From Tepidicaulis sp002389665 (lineage in GTDB: Bacteria; Pseudomonadota; Alphaproteobacteria; Parvibaculales; Parvibaculaceae): DNA of 64,000 bases. This document shows, one piece after another, positions 1 through 8,554 of this stretch. A program made the position numbers and the translations under genes. The stretch's first letter is position 1; each line of letters starts with the position of its first letter. A model generated the notes under the pieces. That model was not told the origin of the DNA. It made no database searches and saw only the letters and a program-made list of their open reading frames with translations. The DNA is taken from the NCBI RefSeq assembly GCF_965222285.1, contig NZ_OZ244942.1, forward strand, positions 806,001 through 870,000, given 5' to 3'.

Positions 1-1110
1 GATAATTTCGCCCGGGTCTTTGTCGCCGCCCAGCATGTAAGTGTTGGTCATGCGCGGCATGGGCTGGTGAGCATAAGATTCGCGCCGTCCGTTCCCCGTC
101 GCCGCCATGCCCATGAGGCGGGCATTCATGCGGTCCTGCATATAGCCTTTCAGGATGCCGTCTTCGATGAGCACGGTCTTGGAAGTGGGGGTGCCTTCAT
201 CGTCGATGGTAAGCGAGCCGCGCCGGTCCGAGATCGTGCCGTCATCGACGACCGTGACGCCGGGGGCGGCAACGCGCTCACCCAGCAGCCCGGCAAAGGC
301 GGAGGTCTTTTTGCGGTTGAAATCGCCCTCAAGCCCGTGGCCGATCGCTTCATGCAGGAGAATGCCCGGCCAGCCCGCGCCCAGCACCACGTCCATTTCA
401 CCGGCAGGGGCGGGCACGCTCTCAAGGTTGACGAGCGCCTGGCGCAGCGCTTCATCGACATTCGCCTGCCAGCTTTCGGGCGCAAGATAAGCGGCATAGC
501 CGGTGCGTCCGCCCACGCCGTAGGAGCCTGATTCCTGGCGGTCCCCGTCACCCACGACGACGGAGACATTCATGCGCACGAGCGGGCGCACATCGCGGAT
601 CGAGGTGCCGTCGGCGCGGATGATTTCCACCACCTGCCATTCACCAGCCAGCGAGCAGGAAACCTGGCGCACGCGTTTGTCCTTGGCGCGGGCATAGGCA
701 TCTACTTCCTGGAGGAGTTTCACTTTCTCCTCGAAGCTCTGTTCGCCGAGCGGGTTGCCGTCGCCGTAGAGTTTGACGTTGGTGGCTTTCGGTCCCTCGG
801 CGAGCGTGCCGGCATAGCCGCGTTTCACCGCCTGCACCGCGTCGGCGGCGCGGGCGAGCGCGTCTTCGGAAAAATCGGCGGAATGGGCATAGCCCGTCGC
901 CTCGCCTGCCACGGCGCGCAGGCCGAAGCCCTGATTGGTGTCGAAATTGGCGGTCTTGAGCCGGCCGTCATCGAAGCCCAGCGCCTCGGAGACTTTATAT
1001 TCAAGGTAAAGCTCGCCGTCGTCGCTGTCCGCCAGCGCCTTGCCGACCGTGCTTTCCACTTTCGCGCGGTCGAGGCCGGTCTTCTGGAAGAAAAATTCAC
1101 TGTCGGTCAT
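1..1110 (-). CDS. tldD: Metalloprotease TldD, 3' end cut off by window edge
   Basis: The first 370 codons of TldD, the partner of TldE/PmbA in a zinc metalloprotease that degrades unfolded peptides and matures some peptide natural products. The zinc-binding HExxxH motif reads HEAIGH and is followed by GLEGD, as expected for the family. Translation starts with ATG at 1108-1110 (MTDSEFFFQK) and stays open to base 1. TldD proteins are usually about 470-480 residues, so roughly the last 100 lie outside the window. A small unknown gene lies 66 bases upstream on the same strand. Frame and family are clear; only the C-terminus is unseen. Confidence 0.95.
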   Translation of the reverse strand, partial: MTDSEFFFQKTGLDRAKVESTVGKALADSDDGELYLEYKVSEALGFDDGRLKTANFDTNQGFGLRAVAGEATGYAHSADFSEDALARAADAVQAVKRGYAGTLAEGPKATNVKLYGDGNPLGEQSFEEKVKLLQEVDAYARAKDKRVRQVSCSLAGEWQVVEIIRADGTSIRDVRPLVRMNVSVVVGDGDRQESGSYGVGGRTGYAAYLAPESWQANVDEALRQALVNLESVPAPAGEMDVVLGAGWPGILLHEAIGHGLEGDFNRKKTSAFAGLLGERVAAPGVTVVDDGTISDRRGSLTIDDEGTPTSKTVLIEDGILKGYMQDRMNARLMGMAATGNGRRESYAHQPMPRMTNTYMLGGDKDPGEII

Positions 1111-1176
1111 GGGGCGTCTCTTTACGTGTGAGGGGGCGTTGGGCCTTAAGGGCGCTTGAGCGAATATTGGGGGATA

Positions 1177-1572
1177 TCAGGCTTTCAGCCATTCTTCCAC
1201 CGGCACCAGACGGCCGGGCAGGCCCGAAAGGTCGCAGGGCACGATGAGCGGGGCGCAGCTGTAAAGCGGGTACTGCTTTACCTTGAGCGAACGCAGATCG
1301 ACGAGATAGACCCCGTTGATCCGTCCGAACCAATCGTCCCATTCACCGAATCCCCAATTCTCCCAGCCGCGCGGCGGCGCATTGGTGATGTCGTCGACGG
1401 CGCCGGGATGGGCGCTGCAAAAGCCGACCACGCAGCGGCCGGGATGTTTGGGATCGAGATATGGGGCAGCTTCGCTGACCAAATCCGGCGCCGCCGCCCC
1501 TTCATGGGCAAGATGCACCCCTGCCGAGATGTGGCGGCCATAATGAAAATGAATCAGCGCTTCGTCCCGCAT
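1177..1572 (-). CDS. Small hypothetical protein upstream of tldD
   Basis: A 131-residue ORF starting with ATG (MRDEALIHFHYGRH) and preceded by a GGAGCGG-like ribosome site. I do not recognise the family. It is rich in Trp, Gly and Pro, including the segment GWENWGFGEWDDWFGRING, with no signal peptide or membrane segment, so it should be cytoplasmic. It is transcribed toward tldD and separated from it by 66 bases, so the two may be cotranscribed. The base composition matches the surrounding genes. It could be a lineage-specific protein; no function is assigned. Confidence 0.6.
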   Translation of the reverse strand: MRDEALIHFHYGRHISAGVHLAHEGAAAPDLVSEAAPYLDPKHPGRCVVGFCSAHPGAVDDITNAPPRGWENWGFGEWDDWFGRINGVYLVDLRSLKVKQYPLYSCAPLIVPCDLSGLPGRLVPVEEWLKA

Positions 1573-2060
1573 GCCTGCCGCTCCGCTTGGCTCTTATCTG
1601 TTACGGATGAGTCTAGAACGGATTGGGGATAAAAAAACCCCCGTTATTTTAGGGGTTTAGAGGGACCGGGTGGGCGCGCAGGGTGAGCGTGCCGGTTCAC
1701 GCCGGGCAGAATTGTGGCAAAAGGTCGCGGCGGGCGGTGCCCGTGTCCTCTGCCTCTTTCAGCGGACTATACTCCCCTCCGACTCAAGGGGTGCTATAAG
1801 CACGGGGGAGATGAGGCGCGCGGGCAGCCTGTCCGGGCGATATTTTCTGTCTCATGGCTTGCGGCGCGCCTCGGTTTGTGATTTTTGACGCATAAATGCG
1901 CCGTATCCGGCGGCAGGTCCCTTTGGCAATGGCCGGGCGGACCCGGCCGGGGCAAACGGCGCACCCGCGCGGGAACCGGCGGCAGACCGGCAACCCGCGG
2001 CAGACGGGTGAGACGGGAATCGACTGTCCGCCCCCGTTCGCGGGGTGGGGCAAACAAGGA
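1573..2060. other. Intergenic region between divergent genes, including the cox leader
   Basis: About 490 bases separating the minus-strand unknown gene from ctaC. It holds a terminator-like hairpin read on the minus strand (see 1631-1658). There is a TATACT box at 1768-1773 with no good -35 partner, and a TTGACG at 1886-1891 with no good -10 partner. The ctaC reading frame stays open upstream to 1896, but that extension is Arg/Pro/Gly-rich and lacks a ribosome site, so I read it as leader. No convincing gene was found on either strand. Confidence 0.5.
1631..1658 (-). terminator. Intrinsic terminator-like hairpin, minus strand
   Basis: Arms AAACCCC (1635-1641) and GGGGTTT (1652-1658) can form a 7-bp stem with a 10-base loop. 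Read on the minus strand, it is followed by a run of seven T. There is no annotated minus-strand gene immediately to its right, so it would end either an unrecognised transcript or a leader of the downstream unknown gene. Confidence 0.45.
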
Positions 2061-2924
2061 ATGGGCATGAGGATGCGGGTACTTACTCTTCTCGGGGCAC
2101 TTGTGGCAGGCGCGCTGGCACTGGTGGATATGGGGTCCATGGCGGCATTCGCGGATCAGCCGCATGAATGGCAGATGGGCTTTCAGCAGGCGGCAACGCC
2201 GATCATGGAGCAGCTGACCTGGTTCGATAACATGCTGCTTTATATCATCACCGCCATTTCGCTCTTCGTTCTGGCGCTCCTCCTGATCGTGATGGTGCGC
2301 TTCAACGCCAAGTCGAACCCGGAACCCTCCACGACGACGCATAACACGCTGATCGAAGTGGCCTGGACGATCATTCCGGTGCTGATCCTCGTGACGATCG
2401 CCATTCCGTCCTTCCGCCTCCTTTACAATCAGGTCGTGGTGCCGGAAGCCGATGTGACGATCAAAGCGACGGGCTATCAGTGGTACTGGGGGTACGAGTA
2501 CCCGGACCATGGCGGCATGATCTATGACGCGCTGATGGTCGAAGACGGCGATCTGAAGGAAGGCCAGCCGCGCCTTCTGGAAACCGACACCGAAGTCGTC
2601 GTGCCGGTGAACAAGGTCATCCGCCTGCAGGTAACGGCAGCCGACGTGATCCATGCCTGGGCCATTCCCGCTTTCGGCGTGAAGATCGACGCGGTGCCCG
2701 GCCGTCTTAATGAGACCTGGTTCAAGGCAACCAAGACCGGCACCTATTACGGCCAGTGCTCGGAGCTTTGCGGCATCCGCCACGCTTTCATGCCCATAAA
2801 GGTGCGTGTGGTGACGGAAGAAGAATTCGCGTCCTGGACCGAATGGGCGCAGCAGGAATATGCAGGCGTGGACACGAACGTGTCCGTGGCGTCCGCAGAA
2901 CAATCGTCGGACGCGCGGCGCTAA
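2061..2924 (+). CDS. ctaC: Cytochrome c oxidase subunit II
   Basis: A 287-residue subunit II of the aa3-type terminal oxidase. It accepts electrons from cytochrome c through the binuclear CuA centre in the periplasm. An N-terminal signal segment is followed by two transmembrane helices and the cupredoxin domain. CuA ligands are visible as H198, C233, E235, C237, H241 and M244 (GQCSELCGIRHAFM). The aromatic electron-entry patch YQWYWGYEY is present. I chose the ATG at 2061 because AAGGA lies just before it and a hydrophobic signal follows; the open frame upstream looks non-coding. First gene of the cox operon. Confidence 0.96.
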   Translation: MGMRMRVLTLLGALVAGALALVDMGSMAAFADQPHEWQMGFQQAATPIMEQLTWFDNMLLYIITAISLFVLALLLIVMVRFNAKSNPEPSTTTHNTLIEVAWTIIPVLILVTIAIPSFRLLYNQVVVPEADVTIKATGYQWYWGYEYPDHGGMIYDALMVEDGDLKEGQPRLLETDTEVVVPVNKVIRLQVTAADVIHAWAIPAFGVKIDAVPGRLNETWFKATKTGTYYGQCSELCGIRHAFMPIKVRVVTEEEFASWTEWAQQEYAGVDTNVSVASAEQSSDARR

Positions 2925-2977
2925 GCCCGGGCCCGGATAACATCAGTATTTGAGAGAGAAACGGAAGGGATCGAGAG

Positions 2978-4579
2978 ATGGCAGGTGAAGCAGCTGCGCA
3001 CGCTGGTCACGAAGATCATCCGACGGGGTGGCGGCGTTACGTCTATTCCACGAACCATAAAGACATCGGCACGATGTACCTGCTCTTCGCCATCATGGCG
3101 GGGATCGTGGGCGGCGCGCTGTCGATCGGCATTCGCCTGGAACTCCATGAGCCGGGCATGCAGATCTTCTCCAACCCGCATACCTTCAACGTCTTCACGA
3201 CGGCCCATGGCCTTGTGATGATCTTCTTCATGGTCATGCCGGCCATGATCGGCGGCTTCGGCAACTGGTTCGTGCCGCTGATGATCGGCGCGCCGGACAT
3301 GGCCTTCCCGCGCATGAACAACATTTCGTTCTGGTTGCTCCCGGCTTCCTTCGCGCTGTTGCTCATTTCGCTCTTCGTCGAAGGCCCTCCCGGCAATAAC
3401 GGCGTGGGCGGCGGCTGGACCATCTATGCGCCGCTTTCGACGAGCGGTCAGCCTGGCCCGGCCATGGATTACGCGATCCTGTCGCTGCACATTGCAGGCG
3501 CCTCCTCGATCCTGGGTGCGATCAACTTCATCACCACGATCCTGAACATGCGCGCGCCGGGCATGACGCTGCACAAGATGCCGCTCTTTGCCTGGGCCGT
3601 GCTGGTCACTGCCTTCCTGCTGCTGCTTTCGCTGCCGGTTCTGGCAGGCGGCATCACGATGCTTCTGACCGACCGTAACTTCGGCACGACGTTCTTCGAT
3701 CCGGCAGGCGGCGGGGACCCGATCCTCTTCCAGCACCTGTTCTGGTTCTTCGGCCACCCGGAAGTTTATATTCTCATCCTTCCAGGCTTCGGCATCGTCA
3801 GCCACATCGTCTCGACCTTCTCGCGCAAGCCGATCTTCGGCTATCTCGGGATGGCCTATGCGATGGTCGCCATCGGCGTGCTCGGCTTCATCGTCTGGGC
3901 GCACCACATGTACACGGTCGGCCTCGACGTGAACACGCAGGCCTATTTCGTGGCGGCGACCATGGTGATCGCGGTGCCCACGGGCATTAAGATCTTCTCC
4001 TGGATCGCAACCATGTGGGGCGGTTCCATCACGTTCCGCGCGCCGATGCTCTTTGCCATCGCCTTCATCTTCCTGTTCACCGTCGGTGGTGTGACGGGCG
4101 TGGTGCTGGCGAATGCGGGTGTCGACCGGGCCTATCACGACACCTATTACGTGGTGGCGCATTTCCACTATGTGCTGTCGCTGGGTGCCGTCTTCGCGAT
4201 CTTCGGCGGCTGGTACTACTGGTTCCCGAAAATCACCGGCTACATGTACAACGAGTTCTTCGCCAAGCTGCAGTTCTGGATGATGTTCATCGGTGTGAAC
4301 CTCGTGTTCTTCCCGATGCACTTCCTGGGCCGTGCCGGCATGCCGCGCCGCTATGCGGATTATCCGGATGCCTTTGCCGGCTGGAACGAAGTGGCTTCCT
4401 GGGGGTCCTACCTCTCTGCTTTCTCCGTCCTGGTCTTCCTGGTCGGTATGGCCGTTTCCTTGGCCCGTAAGCAGAAAGCCGGGGACAATCCCTGGGGCGA
4501 AGGCGCAACGACGCTGGAGTGGACACTTTCCTCTCCGCCGCCGTTCCACCAGTTCAGCGAGCTTCCGCGGGTTAAATAA
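2978..4579 (+). CDS. ctaD: Cytochrome c oxidase subunit I
   Basis: A 533-residue heme-copper oxidase subunit I, the catalytic subunit that reduces oxygen to water and pumps protons across the inner membrane. Twelve hydrophobic segments are present. The CuB/cross-linked Tyr motif GHPEVY, the CuB His pair WAHHMYTVG, and the heme ligand region HDTYYVVAHFHYV are all intact. The PG/NE-type D-channel segment typical of A-family oxidases also appears. It lies 53 bases after ctaC with a GGAAGG ribosome site. Length is normal for the family. Confidence 0.98.
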   Translation: MAGEAAAHAGHEDHPTGWRRYVYSTNHKDIGTMYLLFAIMAGIVGGALSIGIRLELHEPGMQIFSNPHTFNVFTTAHGLVMIFFMVMPAMIGGFGNWFVPLMIGAPDMAFPRMNNISFWLLPASFALLLISLFVEGPPGNNGVGGGWTIYAPLSTSGQPGPAMDYAILSLHIAGASSILGAINFITTILNMRAPGMTLHKMPLFAWAVLVTAFLLLLSLPVLAGGITMLLTDRNFGTTFFDPAGGGDPILFQHLFWFFGHPEVYILILPGFGIVSHIVSTFSRKPIFGYLGMAYAMVAIGVLGFIVWAHHMYTVGLDVNTQAYFVAATMVIAVPTGIKIFSWIATMWGGSITFRAPMLFAIAFIFLFTVGGVTGVVLANAGVDRAYHDTYYVVAHFHYVLSLGAVFAIFGGWYYWFPKITGYMYNEFFAKLQFWMMFIGVNLVFFPMHFLGRAGMPRRYADYPDAFAGWNEVASWGSYLSAFSVLVFLVGMAVSLARKQKAGDNPWGEGATTLEWTLSSPPPFHQFSELPRVK

Positions 4580-4630
4580 CCCGCGGGGCTTGCCCCGAAC
4601 CGGACAAGTATTTTCAAAGTAGCGGGATAT

Positions 4631-5584
4631 ATGTCGGATCTTACTGCCACGAATGAACGTCTTGAGGCCGAAGCCCGCCATAATGGCGGCTCGGCCCGGG
4701 ACTATTTCGAGCTCCTGAAACCGCGGGTGATGTCGCTCGTGATTTTCACGGGGCTCGTCGGCATCGTCGTGGCGCCGGGCTCGATCCATCCCGTCATCGC
4801 TTTCACCGCGCTGCTGTGCATTGCGGTGGGGGCGGGCGCTTCGGGCGCCTTGAATATGTGGTACGACGCCGATATCGATGCGGAAATGTCCCGCACGAGC
4901 TCGCGCCCGATCCCGGAGGGACGGATCGAGCCGGGCGAGGCGCTGGGCTTCGGGGCGACGCTTTCCGTCGGCTCCGTTCTTGCCATGGGCGTCATGGTCA
5001 ATTGGACCGCCGCCGCGCTTCTGGCGCTGACCATCGGCTTTTATCTGTTCGTCTATACGATGTGGCTGAAGCGCTCGACGCCACAGAACATCGTCATCGG
5101 CGGGGCCGCGGGGGCATTCCCGCCCATGATCGGCTGGGCCGCGGTGACGGGCTCCGTCTCGCTGGAATCGATCACGCTCTTCCTCATCATTTTCATGTGG
5201 ACGCCGCCCCATTTCTGGGCGCTCGCGCTTTACCGGGCAGGCGACTATGAAAAAGTTTCCGTTCCCATGCTCCCGGTCGTGGCGGGCAAGCGGGAAACGC
5301 GCAAACAGATCCTGATTTATTCGGTGCTTCTGGTCGCAACAACCCTGGCGCCTGTCGCGCTCGGCTTTGCCGGGCTCGTCTATGGCGCGGTCACGCTTGC
5401 CGCCGGCATCTTCTTCCTCGTGCTTGCTGCCCGCATCTGGGTGGAAGGGGACGGGGAGAAGGCCGACGGGCGGGCCAAGGCACTGTTCGGCTTTTCCATC
5501 CTTTATCTGTTCCTGCTTTTTGCAACCTTGCTCGTGGAACATGCGGCCGGCTTGACGTTCGCCGTTCCGGGCCTGGGGGCATAA
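4631..5584 (+). CDS. ctaB: Protoheme IX farnesyltransferase (heme O synthase)
   Basis: A 317-residue UbiA-superfamily integral membrane prenyltransferase that adds a farnesyl group to heme B to make heme O, the precursor of the heme A used by CtaD. The Asp-rich prenyl-diphosphate motif NMWYDADIDAEMSRT is present, as are the conserved LKPRVMSLV near the N-terminus and the WTPPHFWALAL loop. About nine membrane helices are predicted by eye. Placed between ctaD and ctaG, as is usual in alphaproteobacteria. Confidence 0.97.
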   Translation: MSDLTATNERLEAEARHNGGSARDYFELLKPRVMSLVIFTGLVGIVVAPGSIHPVIAFTALLCIAVGAGASGALNMWYDADIDAEMSRTSSRPIPEGRIEPGEALGFGATLSVGSVLAMGVMVNWTAAALLALTIGFYLFVYTMWLKRSTPQNIVIGGAAGAFPPMIGWAAVTGSVSLESITLFLIIFMWTPPHFWALALYRAGDYEKVSVPMLPVVAGKRETRKQILIYSVLLVATTLAPVALGFAGLVYGAVTLAAGIFFLVLAARIWVEGDGEKADGRAKALFGFSILYLFLLFATLLVEHAAGLTFAVPGLGA

Positions 5585-5594
5585 GGGGGAAGCG

Positions 5595-5795
5595 ATGGAA
5601 GGTGAAGAAAAGAAAAGCGAGGGTGAGACGAACCCGAGCGAGCGCCCGGATGCTTCCGGCTGGACGCCGGAGCTTTATGCCCGGCGCAAGGCGCGGGCAA
5701 AGGCAATGGCCTGGGTGCTTGTGGCGATGATCGCGCTTTTCTTCCTGGTGACGGTTGTCAAACTCGGCGGGAACATCGCCGAGCGGTCGATATGA
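5595..5795 (+). CDS. Small single-span membrane protein of the cox operon (CoxF-like)
   Basis: A 66-residue protein with a charged, Glu/Lys-rich N-terminus, then a short basic stretch (YARRKARAKAMAW) and one transmembrane helix (VLVAMIALFFLVTVVKLGG). It sits exactly where alphaproteobacterial cox operons carry a small poorly characterised ORF sometimes called CoxF. Its TGA overlaps the ctaG start as ATGA, implying translational coupling. A role in oxidase assembly is inferred from position only. The N-terminus has no recognisable domain. Confidence 0.8.
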   Translation: MEGEEKKSEGETNPSERPDASGWTPELYARRKARAKAMAWVLVAMIALFFLVTVVKLGGNIAERSI

Positions 5796-6367
5796 ACGGT
5801 GCGCAAGCTATGACGGCAGCGGCATATGAAAACAGAACCGGCGGCTTGAAGATCGCGCTCCTTTGCGTGGGCGTGGCGGTCGGTATGGTCGGCCTTTCTT
5901 ATGCCGCCGTGCCGCTCTATCAGATCTTCTGCCAGGTGACGGGCTATGGCGGCACCACGAACCGGGCGGATGCCGCTTCTGCCTCCGTGCTCGACCGTGA
6001 GATCACGATCCGCTTCGACGGCAATACGTCGAAAGACATGCCCTGGGATTTCAAACCGGCAAGCCAGCCGGTGACGCTGAAGATCGGCGAGACGGGGCTT
6101 GCCTTTTACGAAGCGCATAACAATTCTGACAAGCCCATTGTCGGCACGGCGACCTTCAACGTGACGCCGCAGCAGGCAGGCTACTACTTCAACAAGATCG
6201 AATGCTTCTGCTTTACCGAGCAGCGGCTGGAGCCGGGTCAGCGGGTGGATATGCCTGTGACCTTCTTCATCGATCCGGAAATCGCGGACGATCCGCAGCT
6301 CGACAGCATTAAGACAATTACGCTGTCCTATACGTTTTTTCCGAAGAAAGAGGCTTCTTCGGAGTAA
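5792..6367 (+). CDS. ctaG: Cytochrome c oxidase copper chaperone CtaG/Cox11
   Basis: A 191-residue Cox11-family protein that delivers copper to the CuB site of subunit I. One N-terminal membrane anchor (LKIALLCVGVAVGMVGLSYA) is followed by a periplasmic beta-sandwich domain. The copper-binding CFCF motif begins at Cys138 (KIECFCFTEQ), and the family signature VPLYQIFCQVTGYGGT is intact. Two possible starts exist, 5792 and an ATG six codons later; 5792 overlaps the preceding gene. Just downstream is ctaE. Confidence 0.96.
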   Translation: MNGAQAMTAAAYENRTGGLKIALLCVGVAVGMVGLSYAAVPLYQIFCQVTGYGGTTNRADAASASVLDREITIRFDGNTSKDMPWDFKPASQPVTLKIGETGLAFYEAHNNSDKPIVGTATFNVTPQQAGYYFNKIECFCFTEQRLEPGQRVDMPVTFFIDPEIADDPQLDSIKTITLSYTFFPKKEASSE

Positions 6368-6425
6368 ACTGGTTGGAACTTGAGAGAAAGAGCGGGCTAG
6401 CCCCGCGAGAACGGAGTGAGGGGAA

Positions 6426-7259
6426 ATGGCAGACGCCCACGCCAAACATCATGACTATCACTTGGTCAATCCAAGCCCGTGGCCCTTCGTGGGCTCGCTT
6501 GCCGCTTTCGTGCTCGCGATCGGCGCCATCAATTACATGCATGGCGGCGCTCCCTGGGTGATGCTTATCGGCTTTGCCGGTGTGTTCTACACCATGATCG
6601 GCTGGTGGCGCGATGTGGTGAGGGAAGCGGAAAGCGGCGATCACACCCCCGTCGTGCAGCTTCATCACCGCTATGGCATGATCATGTTCATCGCTTCGGA
6701 AGTGATGTTCTTCGTTGCCTGGTTCTGGGCTTTCTTCGACGCCAGCCTGTTCTCCAATGAGGCCGTGCAGTTCGCGCGCGTCGAGGCAACGGGCGGGCAG
6801 TGGCCGCCGGTCGGTATCGAAACCTTCGATCCCTGGCACCTGCCGCTGATCAACACGCTGATCCTGCTGACCTCCGGCACCACCGTGACCTGGGCGCACC
6901 ACGCGCTGCAGCATGGCGACCGCAAGGGCCTGAAAATGGGCCTCGTGCTGACCGTCGTGCTCGGCATGCTCTTCACTGCCCTGCAGGCATATGAATACAG
7001 CCACGCCGCTTTCGGCTTCTCCGGCTCGATCTATGGCGCCACCTTCTTCATGGCGACCGGCTTCCACGGTTTCCACGTGATCATCGGCACGATCTTCCTG
7101 GCCGTGTGCCTGGGACGCGCCGTTGCCGGCCAGTTCACGCCGCAGCAGCATTTCGGTTTCGAAGCCGCTGCATGGTACTGGCACTTCGTGGACGTTGTGT
7201 GGCTCTTCCTCTTCGCCTCCATCTATGTGTGGGCGGCAGGGACACCCGCCGCACACTAA
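6426..7259 (+). CDS. ctaE: Cytochrome c oxidase subunit III
   Basis: A 277-residue subunit III with seven membrane helices, a structural subunit that stabilises subunit I and its proton uptake. Family motifs seen include HHRYGMIMFIASEVMFF, the conserved Glu in SEVMFF, and the C-terminal WYWHFVDVVWLFLF. The start has a GAGGGGAA ribosome site. A strong terminator-like hairpin follows 24 bases after the stop, so the core oxidase transcript may end here with some read-through to the assembly genes. Confidence 0.97.
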   Translation: MADAHAKHHDYHLVNPSPWPFVGSLAAFVLAIGAINYMHGGAPWVMLIGFAGVFYTMIGWWRDVVREAESGDHTPVVQLHHRYGMIMFIASEVMFFVAWFWAFFDASLFSNEAVQFARVEATGGQWPPVGIETFDPWHLPLINTLILLTSGTTVTWAHHALQHGDRKGLKMGLVLTVVLGMLFTALQAYEYSHAAFGFSGSIYGATFFMATGFHGFHVIIGTIFLAVCLGRAVAGQFTPQQHFGFEAAAWYWHFVDVVWLFLFASIYVWAAGTPAAH

Positions 7260-7283
7260 GCGCCGGGGGATTTAAGATGCGGG

Positions 7284-7318
7284 GGGCGGCGCCATCTGGC
7301 AGCCGCCCTTTGCTTTTC
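7284..7318 (+). terminator. Terminator-like hairpin after ctaE
   Basis: A GC-rich stem pairs 7284-7294 with 7297-7308, GGGCGGCGCCA against TGGC(A)GCCGCCC with a single bulged A at 7301. It is followed by TTTGCTTTT. A second hairpin (TTTTCCGGC at 7314-7322 with GCCGGAAAA at 7334-7342) follows directly and ends close to the ribosome site of the next gene. Confidence 0.6.
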
Positions 7319-7370
7319 CGGCGAGAGACCGGGGCCGGAAAAACGGAAAAGAGCTTGAAAGGATAGACCG

Positions 7371-7745
7371 ATGGATGAGCGCTATTTTCCCCCGCAAAGC
7401 TCGCTTGGGCTGGCACTGCGGGGCAAGTGCCCGCGCTGCGGCCACGGCAAGCTCTACAAGAGCTATCTGAAGCTCGCCGATAAATGCGATTATTGCGGGC
7501 TCGATCTTGCGAAGATGGATAGCGGCGACGGCCCGGCGGTGTTCATCATCCTGATTGCCGGGTTTCTGATCGTCGGCGGGGCGCTCTTTGTCGAAGTGAG
7601 CTATCAGCCGCCTTACTGGGTGCATGGCGTGCTCTGGGGCACGCTCGGCATTCTCATTCCGCTCTTGCTGCTGCAGCCCTTCAAAACTTGGCTCATTGCC
7701 CAGCAATATAAGCACAAGGCCCAGGAAGGCCGGCTCGAGCGGTAA
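7371..7745 (+). CDS. DUF983 family membrane protein
   Basis: A 124-residue DUF983 protein. The N-terminal zinc-ribbon-like region has two Cys pairs (GKCPRCGHGKLY and DKCDYCGLDL), and two transmembrane helices follow (VFIILIAGFLIVGGALFV and VLWGTLGILIPLLLL). DUF983 genes typically lie beside cox genes in alphaproteobacteria. An assembly role is inferred from this position only. A GAAAGGA ribosome site precedes the ATG, and the SURF1 gene starts 9 bases after the stop. Confidence 0.9.
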   Translation: MDERYFPPQSSLGLALRGKCPRCGHGKLYKSYLKLADKCDYCGLDLAKMDSGDGPAVFIILIAGFLIVGGALFVEVSYQPPYWVHGVLWGTLGILIPLLLLQPFKTWLIAQQYKHKAQEGRLER

Positions 7746-7754
7746 GGGGAAGGC

Positions 7755-8486
7755 ATGTATTTCAGACCTCTTTTATGGCCGACCGTCGCTTCCCTCATCG
7801 CGCTGGGCATTCTCCTTGCGCTCGGGCAATGGCAGCTCGAGCGGCGCGACTGGAAGCTCGATCTCATTGCCCGCATGGAAGCGCGCCTTTCCGCGCCCAC
7901 TATTTCCATCGGCGATATCGAGGCGGCCCGCGCGCTCGATCTGGCAGCCCATGAGTTCCGCCATGTCGAAGTGACTGGCACGTTCCTGCATGACAAAGAG
8001 ATGCACTGGTTCACGCAGGCCCCCGATATTGGCCCCGGTTATGACGTGATCACGCCGCTGCGCCTGGCCGACGGCTCTTATGTGCTGGTCGATAGAGGCT
8101 TCGTGCCCGAACGGCTGAAAGAGCAAGACGAGCGGCGCGAGGGATTGGTTGACGGCCGGGTGACGCTTTCAGGCGTCGTGCGCGCGTCCCATCAGGCAGG
8201 CGCGCTCGATGCGGAGGATAACCCTGAAGCCAATACCTGGTTCACGCGGGATGTAGAGAAAATGGCCGCTCATGCCGAAGTCGCGCCCGTTGCCCCCTTC
8301 CTTCTCATTCAGGACCGGGGCGAGGTGCCGGGCGGCTGGCCGCGGCCCGGGGCCTCCGTCGTGAAGCTCAAGAACGATCACCTGCAATATGCCCTGACCT
8401 GGTTCGGCCTTGCAGGCTGTCTGATTGCCGTTTACTTCGCTTATCACGTCTCGCAGGGCCGCTTAAGCTTTGGGAAACGGCGCTAA
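7755..8486 (+). CDS. SURF1 family oxidase assembly protein
   Basis: A 243-residue SURF1 (Shy1) protein with one transmembrane helix at each end (starting near LWPTVASLIALGIL and ALTWFGLAGCLIAV) and a periplasmic domain between them. The family segments LGQWQLERRDWK and VLVDRGFVPE are seen. SURF1 helps insert heme A into subunit I. The gene follows DUF983 closely and ends the oxidase block; thrC starts 68 bases on. Confidence 0.95.
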   Translation: MYFRPLLWPTVASLIALGILLALGQWQLERRDWKLDLIARMEARLSAPTISIGDIEAARALDLAAHEFRHVEVTGTFLHDKEMHWFTQAPDIGPGYDVITPLRLADGSYVLVDRGFVPERLKEQDERREGLVDGRVTLSGVVRASHQAGALDAEDNPEANTWFTRDVEKMAAHAEVAPVAPFLLIQDRGEVPGGWPRPGASVVKLKNDHLQYALTWFGLAGCLIAVYFAYHVSQGRLSFGKRR

Positions 8487-8554
8487 GGGTGCTTTACCCC
8501 CCTTTGCCTTGGGATTAGGGTACGCCCCTTCACTTGAGCCGGGAGACAGAAGGC

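Noticed and set aside
1896..2060. N-terminal extension of ctaC
   Set aside because: Arg/Pro/Gly-rich, no ribosome site, and it would place 55 residues before the signal peptide.
2921..5542. An 873-codon minus-strand ORF opposite ctaD and ctaB
   Set aside because: It mirrors strongly supported genes, has an Arg/His-rich composition expected of an antisense shadow in GC-rich DNA and shows no domain.
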